The notes under the pieces: model-generated
The model's input: only the letters and a program-made list of their open reading frames with translations
Databases searched by the model: none
Told to the model about the DNA's origin: nothing
NCBI GenBank assembly: GCA_009363875.1
Contig: CM018693.1
Location: 74,946,028 to 75,010,027 of the forward strand
From: Mikania micrantha
Lineage: Eukaryota; Streptophyta; Magnoliopsida; Asterales; Asteraceae
Direction of reading: 5' to 3'
DNA length: 64,000 nucleotides
Part shown: positions 33,497 to 45,044 of the stretch, one piece after another
How positions within the stretch are numbered: the stretch's first letter is position 1
Layout: every line of letters begins with the position of its first letter
Translations under genes and position numbers: made by a program

Positions 33497-34665
33497 TCTG
33501 GTTATTGCGAATTAGGTTGCATTTAGTGAACTTAGTCTATAACCACTAGTCTCCACACAACGCATAGTGCTTACTATTAGATCCACTTGCATACATTATC
33601 GTACATATACACAATTCACACATTTAGATGTGGCGTCACTGTCATCACCATCTATGCTTACATTCGATGAGAAGAAACAGATTGTTCCTACACCTTCAGT
33701 ATCAACACTACTGGTAGCAGTTGAGTCACCGAACCAAGCACCAACTATCACCCGAAGACAGCACGTCTGAGCCATCGCAGGAGGAGCAGCCGGTACATAT
33801 ACGCTATATCACCGGTGCCCGAATCGAAGAGGCGACGACAAAAGTTGATCGGGGATGAAACTAAAACAAGTCCAGGGATGAAATAGGCCCTATGGCTCAA
33901 CAACATTCTTGTAACCCTTTGGTACTGCTACACATACTGCTTACAAGGACCATATGAGGAGATTCCAAACTCAACTCCTTGTCACTCATAGAATATCACC
34001 GAACGAACATGGTCGCTCGAGTTAAAAAAAAAAACTAGAGTGACCATGTAGAGAGATTTCATTAAGGGTGCTAGGTGGTCATCCAGAAGCATCAATACTA
34101 ACACTCTCACAATCAGTGACTCAACACCAAGTGACTTGAGGAAAGCACACTCAAGCCACGTAGCTATCGTTATAGGACCTATGAAGGATCCTATAATATT
34201 ATTCAACTCACACAACTATCCCAAGTATTAGCTTCGGTAGGCTATTCAGCCATACCTCATATGACTCTTGTTTGAATCTCGATGCCACCTAGTGAAACCT
34301 AATAGCTCTAAACAGGAGGAACCAGAATTCTTATGTAAGGTAAATTGACGATCATGGTGCGCAACATAATCGTGAATTTACAGGTACGCATGAATTTTGG
34401 CAAATTCTATTGTGAGCCTATTTTTGAAAACACATACATTGATATTCGATTACCCTGATGGTTGCAACAGAATTCAAGCAACGTACCAAGACTTCAACAT
34501 AATGTTCATCAAATTTCCAGCTGTAGTTCGGATTACCACGTATCCATGAAAATCTCATGTTGCGACTTTACACTTCACGTGAAGCAACAAATTTTTCGAT
34601 GAAGAGTCACCCGAAAATGCATCACCCATACTAGATCCGCACGAGCCTGAGAGGCGGTATCTTGA
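33497..34665 (+). other. D leader / eroded gag N-terminal region
   Basis: Mostly stop-rich. Around 33627-33770 one frame is Ser/Thr/Pro-rich and acidic, which may be the relic of a gag N-terminal extension. An A-run at about 34023 is one base shorter in the second copy (about 41098). No other structure seen. Confidence 0.45.
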
Positions 34666-35028
34666 GTCGGATTGACTCGGGACCTGACCTCGGCAGACGA
34701 CCGAATCAAGTGTCTTACAGAGGAACTAAGATATACAAATACCCGACATGCAGAGCTATGTAGCATAGTCAATAAGATGGACCGGGATATAACCCAGTTG
34801 ATTTCACCATAACAGGCGGCCGAAGACCGGGCTGCCATCGCAAAAGCTAGAACCGAAGAGCTAGAAAACAAGGTCGCCGATCCAGTCCCAGAAGAACTTG
34901 ACACTGAAGAAAAGGAACCAGCAGCGAGTGCTGATTCTGATTCCACTATCGATAATGCCTTCGGTTTACTTAGCATAGACCTGGTAGGGACAAGTTGTGC
35001 CTCTGTACTCGAAATTTTGGAATTTTAG
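34666..35028 (+). pseudogene. Coiled-coil-like reading frame upstream of D gag
   Basis: Open between TGA (34663) and TAG (35026-35028) except for one in-frame TAA at 34810-34812. The peptide is rich in Asp, Glu, Lys, Arg and Ala with heptad-like hydrophobics (LTRDLTSADDRIKCLTEEL; AAIAKARTEELENKV) followed by an acidic Ser-rich tail. It suggests a coiled coil, perhaps the separated N-terminal part of gag. No family recognised. Second copy 41740-42102. Confidence 0.4.
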
Positions 35029-35190
35029 TGACTTGGGTATTAAATAAATTGTAATCAGTACAATTTATTATATATCGAGACTAATATATGTTATTGAAAA
35101 TTTTGTCTATGACAATCAATACATGTTTTCTTCTCATACCAATTATGTGCTACTTTAGTCATTAGATCTACACTAACGCTTCTTCTCGCT

Positions 35191-36435
35191 ATGAAGATCA
35201 TGGCTGGAAGAAGCGGAGAATGCAAGAATGCGGGAGGGAGTGGAAACATTAACCTCACCGCAACGAAGCTGAACGCACTAATCAGCAAACGAGTTGAGGA
35301 GGAAATCGCTGCACGCGAAGCTGCACGTAACCAGAATCAACTGACTTAAGGGACAAACCCTAATCCACCCCACTGCACATTCAAAACATTCTTAGACTGC
35401 AAACCACCTTCTTTCGATGGTACGGAGGGTGCTGCCGGCCTCCTCCGATGGATTGAGAAAATGGAAACAACTTTCATCATGAGCAATTGTAGGGTTAATG
35501 ACCGCTTGAAGTACGCAACAGGAACCTTAGAGGGAGCAGCGCTCACTTGGTGGGACACAAATGTTCAAACCATAGGACGAGAAACATCTGAGGCTATACC
35601 TTGGGAGGAATACAAAAGAATGACGAACCACAAATATTTCCCTCACGACAAAGTTCAGAAATCGGAAATGGAATTTCGGAACCATAGGATGATTGGTTCT
35701 GAGATCGAGGCATACACTACTCGATCTTATGAGTTGGCACACATGTGCCCAGAAATGGTGACCCCAGCCTACAAACACCTCGAAAGATACATTGAGGGAT
35801 TGACACCGCAGGTTCGGGATATGGTACTATCCGCTGACCCCACCACCTTACGACAAGCCGTATACTTAGCTCATGAACTGACCGATACCGCGGTTATTCA
35901 AGGATTATTACCTCCACGTGGCTCAATAATCAAAACCACCGACAACAACCGCAAATGGGATAACACTCAAAACGAAACCCCCACTCTACAACCACCAAGG
36001 CGACGTAAGGGTGCCTATGCTGGCAAAAACCCAAGGTGCAACAAATGTGATTATCATCATAAACGGGGACCGTGTGAAAGATACCGATGCCAATGGTGCG
36101 GAAAGCGATGCCACACAACTAAAAACTGCAGGGGTGAACTGGTGACCAAAATTCCACAGCCTCAACCGCAACAATACAAAGCACCAAAAGGTTGCTTCGG
36201 ATGTGGCAAGCCAGGGCACTTCAAAAGGGACTGCCCCCATGCGGAAAACAATGGGGACGAAGCACCGGAGAGTTGCTTCGAATGTGGAAAACCAGGGCAC
36301 TTCAAGAAGGACTGCCCACATCTGAAGGACAATAACAATAACGAAAACAACAACGATCCGAAGGAACGACCCCTTGTGATTGGGGTTAAGGAAGCCAGAA
36401 ATGATCCTAATCTTGAAACAGGTACGTATCTCTGA
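35191..36435 (+). pseudogene. D gag, copy 1 (one internal stop)
   Basis: From ATG 35191 the frame runs 414 codons with a single TAA at codon 53 (35347-35349). Starting at ATG 35461 it is fully open for 324 codons. Capsid core: CKPPSFDGTEGAAGLLRWIEK, AALTWWDTN, IPWEEYKRM. Three CCHC knuckles follow: CQWCGKRCHTTKNC, CFGCGKPGHFKRDC and CFECGKPGHFKKDC. It then enters the protease approach (LVIGVKEARNDPNLETGTYL) and stops. Gag packages element RNA. The TAA could be bypassed by starting downstream or be a real lesion. Copies 1 and 2 differ by one residue (Gln/Lys in TLR_AVYLAH). Confidence 0.8.
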
Positions 36436-36800
36436 AACGATCATTACGCTTCTGTATTGTGTGGTACTGGAACTGAGAAAAGTCTTATATTTAAGCACCT
36501 TAGCAAATACTTGTCGTAACCCTAATATCCTTAAAGGCTGAATGCCCCCGTAGAGTTAGATGATGGTGAACTGATTGTAACTAAACACCTTCTAAGAGAA
36601 TGCGCTTTAGAGCTAGCAAACCATAAATTTAGGATCGACCTCATGCCAAGTTACACTAAGTAGTTTTGATGTTGTAGAGGGCATGGAATGGTTGTCTAAA
36701 AACTAATCTAAAAACCATTTGCCACGACAAGGTTGTGCGCATATCTCTTCGTAGTGGGGAAACCCTAGACATCAATGGTGAAAGAAGCGACACTCCTCTG
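36436..36800 (+). pseudogene. D protease remnant with lost catalytic Asp
   Basis: Beyond the gag stop the same frame continues as NDHYASVL, then Cys-Gly-Thr-Gly where retropepsins have Phe-Asp-Thr-Gly (about 36456-36472). The catalytic Asp is Gly. Later VVEGMEWLSKN matches the end of the domain. Several stops and frame changes. Cannot be an active protease. Confidence 0.7.
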
Positions 36801-36803
36801 TTT

Positions 36804-37800
36804 CCACGTGGAAGCCGGGACAAATACCAATGTATTTCATTACCAAGATACCCCGTAATCCTAGTGGATGTGACACTATCTGGGCAATTGTGGACCGAGT
36901 GACCAAGCCAGCACATATCCTTGCACCCAAGGAAAACCAGAGGATGGAAGAGCTAGCCAGAATTTAAGTCAAGGATGTAGTCTAGCGACATGGAGTGCCA
37001 ATCTCCATCATTTCGGATCGAGACGCTCAGTTCACTTTCAACTCTTGGATAGCATTGCAAAAATCGCTTGGTACGCGGTTGGATATGAGTACAACATACC
37101 ACTTACAAACCGATGGCCAGAGCGAACGCACTATACAAACCCTTGAAGACATACTACGAGCGTGCGTAGTAGATTTCGACAATAGTTGGGAAACTCACCT
37201 GCCATAGGTGGAGTTCTGCTACAGCAACAACTATCGCACCAACATCGAAGCTTCGCCCTATGAGGCACTCTATGGTAGGAAATGCTGATCACTTATCTAT
37301 TGGGCGGGAGTGGGTGACAGTCAGCTCACTGGCCCAAAACATACACATGAAACAACCGAGAAGATAGTACAGATTAGAAACCGTATGGCAGCAACTCGCG
37401 ATCGTCAAAAGAGCTATGCCGAACACCCCTCTGTTTTGGTGAACGAGGAAAACTGAATCCACTGTATATTGGGCCATTCGAAATCCTGAAGCAGATCGGC
37501 CTAGTAGCATACCAACTTAACCTACCAACCAAACTTGATGGAGTTCACAACGTATTCCATGTCTCAAATCGGAGGAAGTGTTTATCAGATGAGACACTTG
37601 TGATTCCACTGGATGAAATCCAGGTGGATGAATGACTACGGTTCGTGGGAGAACCCGTAGAGATCATGGACCGAGAGGTCAAACGACTTAAACAGAGTCG
37701 GATTCCGATTGCCAAGTTTCGATGGAACTCGAAACGAGGACCTGAATGCACGAGGGAACGTGAAGATCAGGTGATGCGCAAATATCCCCATCTCTTCAAA
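36804..37800 (+). pseudogene. D integrase core, tail and chromodomain remnant
   Basis: IWAIVDRVTK, SIISDRDAQFTF and QTDGQSERTIQTLEDIL (catalytic Asp and Glu still present) with stops between, then GPFEILKQIG, HNVFHVSN and a chromodomain-like end (SRIPIAKFRWNSKRG, KYPHLF). Stops at about 36964, 36983, 37205 and 37285 and a gap after KSYAE prevent a full protein. Second copy 43878-44874. Confidence 0.75.
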
Positions 37801-37833
37801 CAGTCAACGTCGAACGCTGACAACAACGAATAC

Positions 37834-37970
37834 ATTTCGGGACGAAATTCCTTTCAACAAGGGGATGATGTGACAACCGAAAAATTTTTGTTTCTCAAAC
37901 ATTCTTGCTACTCAAACACTACCAACAACAACCAAATTTCGAGACGAAATTTCTTTCAACAAGGGGATGA
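37834..37970 (+). other. Duplicated PPT/LTR-start junction
   Basis: ATTTCGGGACGAAAT..CAACAAGGGGATGATGTGACA begins at 37834 and again, with two changes, at 37936, exactly 102 bp later. The first copy runs into a TGTGACAACC LTR-like start (37869), the second into the true LTR D2 start TGTGACACCC (37971). Same arrangement at 44908 and 45010 in the second copy. Confidence 0.75.
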
Positions 37971-40555
37971 TGTGACACCCGGCAATTTCAGGTAAATTGC
38001 AACTCTTACAACTTTACATTTCACATTCATACTCGTTGCATTTCATTTAATTATGGTTAATTAGATGAACTGCAACAAACACAAACACAATTGAATTGTG
38101 CATCACACGTTGATTAGGATTAATCAAGCGTGCAAACACTTCGTAAAACACGAACACAAACTATCAAAGATAATTCAAGGAATTATCGAAACACACATAT
38201 GAGTCTCACGAACGTTGGTGATCAAACCGATGTGCTATTATACGATTATGTGCTAAACATGTATTAGATGCTTTGGATAAACGTTAGGGATCGAGTACGA
38301 GCGAAATCGTATCAACGAAATCGAAAAACAAGAAAATGGAGCCATCGCGGTACGCGACAACCACATCGCAAAAGGCTTCGCGGAACGCGAAGCAAGCCGG
38401 GAGTCGGGACTCCCGAATTCCATCGCGGTACGCGGTAAAGGATTTTGATCGGCCTCCGCGGTACGCGAAGGCCATGCAGATCACAATTTTTATAAAACTC
38501 AATCCCATTCATTCTGTTCGATTTCTTCACACCTTCTCCGATCTTCTACTCATCTTCTCGACCCTAAACCTCTGCCAAACTTGTTCCAAGCCCTTGGTAA
38601 CTCTTTTGGAAGTATTTCCCTCATCCTTGGCAAGCTTGAAGACCTTAGAGCTTGGAGAGGAAGCTAGGAGGATAGAAGTTACGATTCACGCACCGAATCA
38701 CCATCACCAGGAGCTGTTACTACTGAATCTCATCGTCAAGGAGCTTCTAAGGTAGTTTTACTTGTTTATTAATGGTTAGATCACACATGCAATGGGTAAA
38801 AACCCACATGCAACTCCATACGGTTATAGTGCACGAACGTGTTGGTGATTTGATGAGTATCTGTTGTAGATCTACTGATTTTATAATATAGAAATGATGG
38901 ATTTGAGTTTTGGTTAAGTTAAGTTTGATTTTGTGATGACTTGGGCAAACTTGCCATAAAAGGAAACTTTTATGTGCAAGTCTTGGATTTGTAATGATCT
39001 AGACATGTTAGACATGTCTAGATGTTGTTAAATGTGTATTGGAGTGTTTAGAAACACATTGGGATATTTGATTTTGTCAAAAACTTGGTTTTGTAGAAAC
39101 TTACTATTTATGGAAAACTTTTGTAAATCAAAAGAGGGCTTTTGATGTTTTAAAACGTTTTGATGAACTTGGATTATTGAAATATGTTTAGAAATGGTTT
39201 TTTTGCATATTTGGAAACTTGGATTTGTGAAAACGAACTTTTAAACGGATACTTTCCAAATAAGGAAACTTTATTTGGGCAAAACGGCATAAATGATGAT
39301 TTATGCGCAAACGACATGTTTTAAGGGTCTAAATGTATTTTATAAACATATTAAAGGTATTAACATCATGAAATGGAATTTCATAACCACACCTTCTTAA
39401 ATGGGAAACTTTCTAAAAATGGTAACTTGTGCGAGTAGAGTCGTAGGATGCATTTTGATGTCTTATGTGCATTGAGACACATAAACACAACAATCGTGTC
39501 ACCAACGATTCGTCGAGTCTCACTAGTCACACACACACACACTCGGTTGAGCACACCGACACTTGGAGTTGTATGGACTACAACGCACCACAGAACACAT
39601 ACTTACACCTATACGATTATAGGTGCTTACTAGCAGGACTGCTAGCTTTCGCAGTCGCGAACACCACATAAGACCGGAACTACTTCATCAGGTGAGTTCA
39701 CGGCCCCTTTTTATCTTTCTACCTTTGGGGGAGAAAACATTGCATACAACTGATTTTGATCAACATACATACTTTTGGGAACATTGGTACATACTTATAT
39801 CGTATATACATATGTGTGGCATTCATCCACAAAACTGATAAGTCCTCATTAAACACATCTCGAACCGTTAATAGCGCGTAGCGCTTAGCGTGGTAATTCT
39901 GAATAGTACTATTTGGGCCTGACAAGCCCCACTGTTGTGCGCCGTATGGCCTCCCCGACTGGAGGTTGGAACAGTGCATAATTGACCAATAAACATTGTC
40001 ATTGTCTAGTTGGATGGACATGGCGGGAGGCAGCATGTTAGCTTCGGTTTCGAACCCGCATATGATATATAAAACTGCAAAACATTTACTTTAAACATTT
40101 TGATGTTTACTGCTGATACAAACCTGTGCTCTCACCAACCTTTGTGTTGACCCTTTTACTCGCATGTTTTCTCAGGTAACTAAGGCACGCACACAAGGAT
40201 AGGATGCTAGGATGGAGTCCCATGCATCAGCTTTAGTGTCTTAGGCAATTTGATAACGATTGACAATTGTTTTGTTATGTAATGTTAAATACTTAAATCG
40301 CTTCCGCATTACTACTCTTTAAGTTTTCAAAACTGATTAAACTTATGCTTCCGCAACTTATAATTACACTGTTGTTTTGACAACTTAAACTTTTTACTTC
40401 CGCAACTCTGATTCTACTAAACTCTTTTATCCAAGTTATTGGATGTACGTATGAAACCAGACATGTAGGTCTCGCAACATTGTGTGACCGGAGACTGCGA
40501 TCCTGACTGGTCTTTCTCGCGCCCCGTTCGGGACGGGATTTCTCGGGGTGCGACA
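37971..40555 (+). mobile_element. LTR D2 (middle LTR, shared)
   Basis: 2585 bp. It has a PPT on its left and a PBS on its right, so it serves as 3' LTR of internal region 1 and 5' LTR of internal region 2. It matches D3 at all eight positions that separate D1, and differs from D3 at three. Confidence 0.95.
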
Positions 40556-43500
40556 GATTGGTATCAGAGCCTCTGGTTATTGCGAATTAGGTTGCATTTA
40601 GTGAACTTAGTCTATAACCACTAGTCTCCACACAACGCATAGTGCTTACTATTAGATCCACTTGCATACATTATCGTACATATACACAATTCACACATTA
40701 AGATGTGGCGTCACTGTCATCACCATCTATGCTTACATTCGATGAGAAGAAACAGATTGTTCCTACACCTTCAGTATCAACACTACTGGTAGCAGTTGAG
40801 TCACCGAACCAAGCACCAACTATCACCCGAAGACAGCACGTCTGAGCCATCGCAGGAGGAGCAGCCGGTACATATACGCTATATCACCGGTGCCCGAATC
40901 GAAGAGGCGACGACAAAAGTTGATCGGGGATGAAACTAAAACAAGTCCAGGGATGAAATAGGCCCTATGGCTCAACAACATTCTTGTAACCCTTTGGTAC
41001 TGCTACACATACTGCTTACAAGGACCATATGAGGAGATTCCAAACTCAACTCCTTGTCACTCATAGAATATCACCGAACGAACATGGTCGCTCGAGTTAA
41101 AAAAAAAACTAGAGTGACCATGTAGAGAGATTTCATTAAGGGTGCTAGGTGGTCATCCAGAAGCATCAATACTAACACTCTCACAATCAGTGACTCAACA
41201 CCAAGTGACTTGAGGAAAGCACACTCAAGCCACGTAGCTATCGTTATAGGACCTATGAAGGATCCTATAATATTATTCAACTCACACAACTATCCCAAGT
41301 ATTAGCTTCGGTAGGCTATTCAGCCATACCTCATATGACTCTTGTTTGAATCTCGATGCCACCTAGTGAAACCTAATAGCTCTAAACAGGAGGAACCAGA
41401 ATTCTTATGTAAGGTAAATTGACGATCATGGTGCGCAACATAATCGTGAATTTACAGGTACGCATGAATTTTGGCAAATTCTATTGTGAGCCTATTTTTG
41501 AAAACACATACATTGATATTCGATTACCCTGATGGTTGCAACAGAATTCAAGCAACGTACCAAGACTTCAACATAATGTTCATCAAATTTCCAGCTGTAG
41601 TTCGGATTACCACGTATCCATGAAAATCTCATGTTGCGACTTTACACTTCACGTGAAGCAACAAATTTTTCGATGAAGAGTCACCCGAAAATGCATCACC
41701 CATACTAGATCCGCACGAGCCTGAGAGGCGGTATCTTGAGTCGGATTGACTCGGGACCTGACCTCGGCAGACGACCGAATCAAGTGTCTTACAGAGGAAC
41801 TAAGATATACAAATACCCGACATGCAGAGCTATGTAGCATAGTCAATAAGATGGACCGGGATATAACCCAGTTGATTTCACCATAACAGGCGGCCGAAGA
41901 CCGGGCTGCCATCGCAAAAGCTAGAACCGAAGAGCTAGAAAACAAGGTCGCCGATCCAGTCCCAGAAGAACTTGACACTGAAGAAAAGGAACCAGCAGCG
42001 AGTGCTGATTCTGATTCCACTATCGATAATGCCTTCGGTTTACTTAGCATAGACCTGGTAGGGACAAGTTGTGCCTCTGTACTCGAAATTTTGGAATTTT
42101 AGTGACTTGGGTATTAAATAAATTGTAATCAGTACAATTTATTATATATCGAGACTAATATATGTTATTGAAAATTTTGTCTATGACAATCAATACATGT
42201 TTTCTTCTCATACCAATTATGTGCTACTTTAGTCATTAGATCTACACTAACGCTTCTTCTCGCTATGAAGATCATGGCTGGAAGAAGCGGAGAATGCAAG
42301 AATGCGGGAGGGAGTGGAAACATTAACCTCACCGCAACGAAGCTGAACGCACTAATCAGCAAACGAGTTGAGGAGGAAATCGCTGCACGCGAAGCTGCAC
42401 GTAACCAGAATCAACTGACTTAAGGGACAAACCCTAATCCACCCCACTGCACATTCAAAACATTCTTAGACTGCAAACCACCTTCTTTCGATGGTACGGA
42501 GGGTGCTGCCGGCCTCCTCCGATGGATTGAGAAAATGGAAACAACTTTCATCATGAGCAATTGTAGGGTTAATGACCGCTTGAAGTACGCAACAGGAACC
42601 TTAGAGGGAGCAGCGCTCACTTGGTGGGACACAAATGTTCAAACCATAGGACGAGAAACATCTGAGGCTATACCTTGGGAGGAATACAAAAGAATGACGA
42701 ACCACAAATATTTCCCTCACGACAAAGTTCAGAAATCGGAAATGGAATTTCGGAACCATAGGATGATTGGTTCTGAGATCGAGGCATACACTACTCGATC
42801 TTATGAGTTGGCACACATGTGCCCAGAAATGGTGACCCCAGCCTACAAACACCTCGAAAGATACATTGAGGGATTGACACCGCAGGTTCGGGATATGGTA
42901 CTATCCGCTGACCCCACCACCTTACGAAAAGCCGTATACTTAGCTCATGAACTGACCGATACCGCGGTTATTCAAGGATTATTACCTCCACGTGGCTCAA
43001 TAATCAAAACCACCGACAACAACCGCAAATGGGATAACACTCAAAACGAAACCCCCACTCTACAACCACCAAGGCGACGTAAGGGTGCCTATGCTGGCAA
43101 AAACCCAAGGTGCAACAAATGTGATTATCATCATAAACGGGGACCGTGTGAAAGATACCGATGCCAATGGTGCGGAAAGCGATGCCACACAACTAAAAAC
43201 TGCAGGGGTGAACTGGTGACCAAAATTCCACAGCCTCAACCGCAACAATACAAAGCACCAAAAGGTTGCTTCGGATGTGGCAAGCCAGGGCACTTCAAAA
43301 GGGACTGCCCCCATGCGGAAAACAATGGGGACGAAGCACCGGAGAGTTGCTTCGAATGTGGAAAACCAGGGCACTTCAAGAAGGACTGCCCACATCTGAA
43401 GGACAATAACAATAACGAAAACAACAACGATCCGAAGGAACGACCCCTTGTGATTGGGGTTAAGGAAGCCAGAAATGATCCTAATCTTGAAACAGGTACG

Positions 43501-45044
43501 TATCTCTGAAACGATCATTACGCTTCTGTATTGTGTGGTACTGGAACTGAGAAAAGTCTTATATTTAAGCACCTTAGCAAATACTTGTCGTAACCCTAAT
43601 ATCCTTAAAGGCTGAATGCCCCCGTAGAGTTAGATGATGGTGAACTGATTGTAACTAAACACCTTCTAAGAGAATGCGCTTTAGAGCTAGCAAACCATAA
43701 ATTTAGGATCGACCTCATGCCAAGTTACACTAAGTAGTTTTGATGTTGTAGAGGGCATGGAATGGTTGTCTAAAAACTAATCTAAAAACCATTTGCCACG
43801 ACAAGGTTGTGCGCATATCTCTTCGTAGTGGGGAAACCCTAGACATCAATGGTGAAAGAAGCGACACTCCTCTGTTTCCACGTGGAAGCCGGGACAAATA
43901 CCAATGTATTTCATTACCAAGATACCCCGTAATCCTAGTGGATGTGACACTATCTGGGCAATTGTGGACCGAGTGACCAAGCCAGCACATATCCTTGCAC
44001 CCAAGGAAAACCAGAGGATGGAAGAGCTAGCCAGAATTTAAGTCAAGGATGTAGTCTAGCGACATGGAGTGCCAATCTCCATCATTTCGGATCGAGACGC
44101 TCAGTTCACTTTCAACTCTTGGATAGCATTGCAAAAATCGCTTGGTACGCGGTTGGATATGAGTACAACATACCACTTACAAACCGATGGCCAGAGCGAA
44201 CGCACTATACAAACCCTTGAAGACATACTACGAGCGTGCGTAGTAGATTTCGACAATAGTTGGGAAACTCACCTGCCATAGGTGGAGTTCTGCTACAGCA
44301 ACAACTATCGCACCAACATCGAAGCTTCGCCCTATGAGGCACTCTATGGTAGGAAATGCTGATCACTTATCTATTGGGCGGGAGTGGGTGACAGTCAGCT
44401 CACTGGCCCAAAACATACACATGAAACAACCGAGAAGATAGTACAGATTAGAAACCGTATGGCAGCAACTCGCGATCGTCAAAAGAGCTATGCCGAACAC
44501 CCCTCTGTTTTGGTGAACGAGGAAAACTGAATCCACTGTATATTGGGCCATTCGAAATCCTGAAGCAGATCGGCCTAGTAGCATACCAACTTAACCTACC
44601 AACCAAACTTGATGGAGTTCACAACGTATTCCATGTCTCAAATCGGAGGAAGTGTTTATCAGATGAGACACTTGTGATTCCACTGGATGAAATCCAGGTG
44701 GATGAATGACTACGGTTCGTGGGAGAACCCGTAGAGATCATGGACCGAGAGGTCAAACGACTTAAACAGAGTCGGATTCCGATTGCCAAGTTTCGATGGA
44801 ACTCGAAACGAGGACCTGAATGCACGAGGGAACGTGAAGATCAGGTGATGCGCAAATATCCCCATCTCTTCAAACAGTCAACGTCGAACGCTGACAACAA
44901 CGAATACATTTCGGGACGAAATTCCTTTCAACAAGGGGATGATGTGACAACCGAAAAATTTTTGTTTCTCAAACATTCTTGCTACTCAAACACTACCAAC
45001 AACAACCAAATTTCGAGACGAAATTTCTTTCAACAAGGGGATGA
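40556..45044 (+). mobile_element. D internal region 2
   Basis: Repeat of 33481-37970 at an offset of 7074 bp. I see only about three differences in 4.49 kb: T/A at 33625 versus 40699, the A-run length, and the Gln/Lys codon at 35848 versus 42922. All stops and deletions are shared, so the damage predates the duplication. Confidence 0.95.
42265..43509 (+). pseudogene. D gag, copy 2
   Basis: As copy 1 with the same TAA (42421-42423) and the same three zinc knuckles. It has Lys in place of Gln in TLR_AVYLAH. Open from ATG 42535 for 324 codons. Confidence 0.8.

Larger units (their letters stand above)
33481..37970 (+). mobile_element. D internal region 1 (RT-less, non-autonomous)
   Basis: PBS, long leader, gag, dead protease, integrase remnants, chromodomain and PPT, 4490 bp. 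Reverse transcriptase, RNase H and the integrase zinc finger are missing: protease-end sequence (GETLDINGERSDTPL) passes within about 36790-36815 to the residues just before the integrase core (TKIPRNPSG). A second gap of roughly 30 codons lies near 37415-37430. Confidence 0.85.

Noticed and set aside
35986..36498. 170-codon minus-strand frame across the D zinc-knuckle region
   Set aside because: Antisense shadow of the Cys/His-rich gag; Val/Phe/Trp-rich composition comes from the complementary codons.
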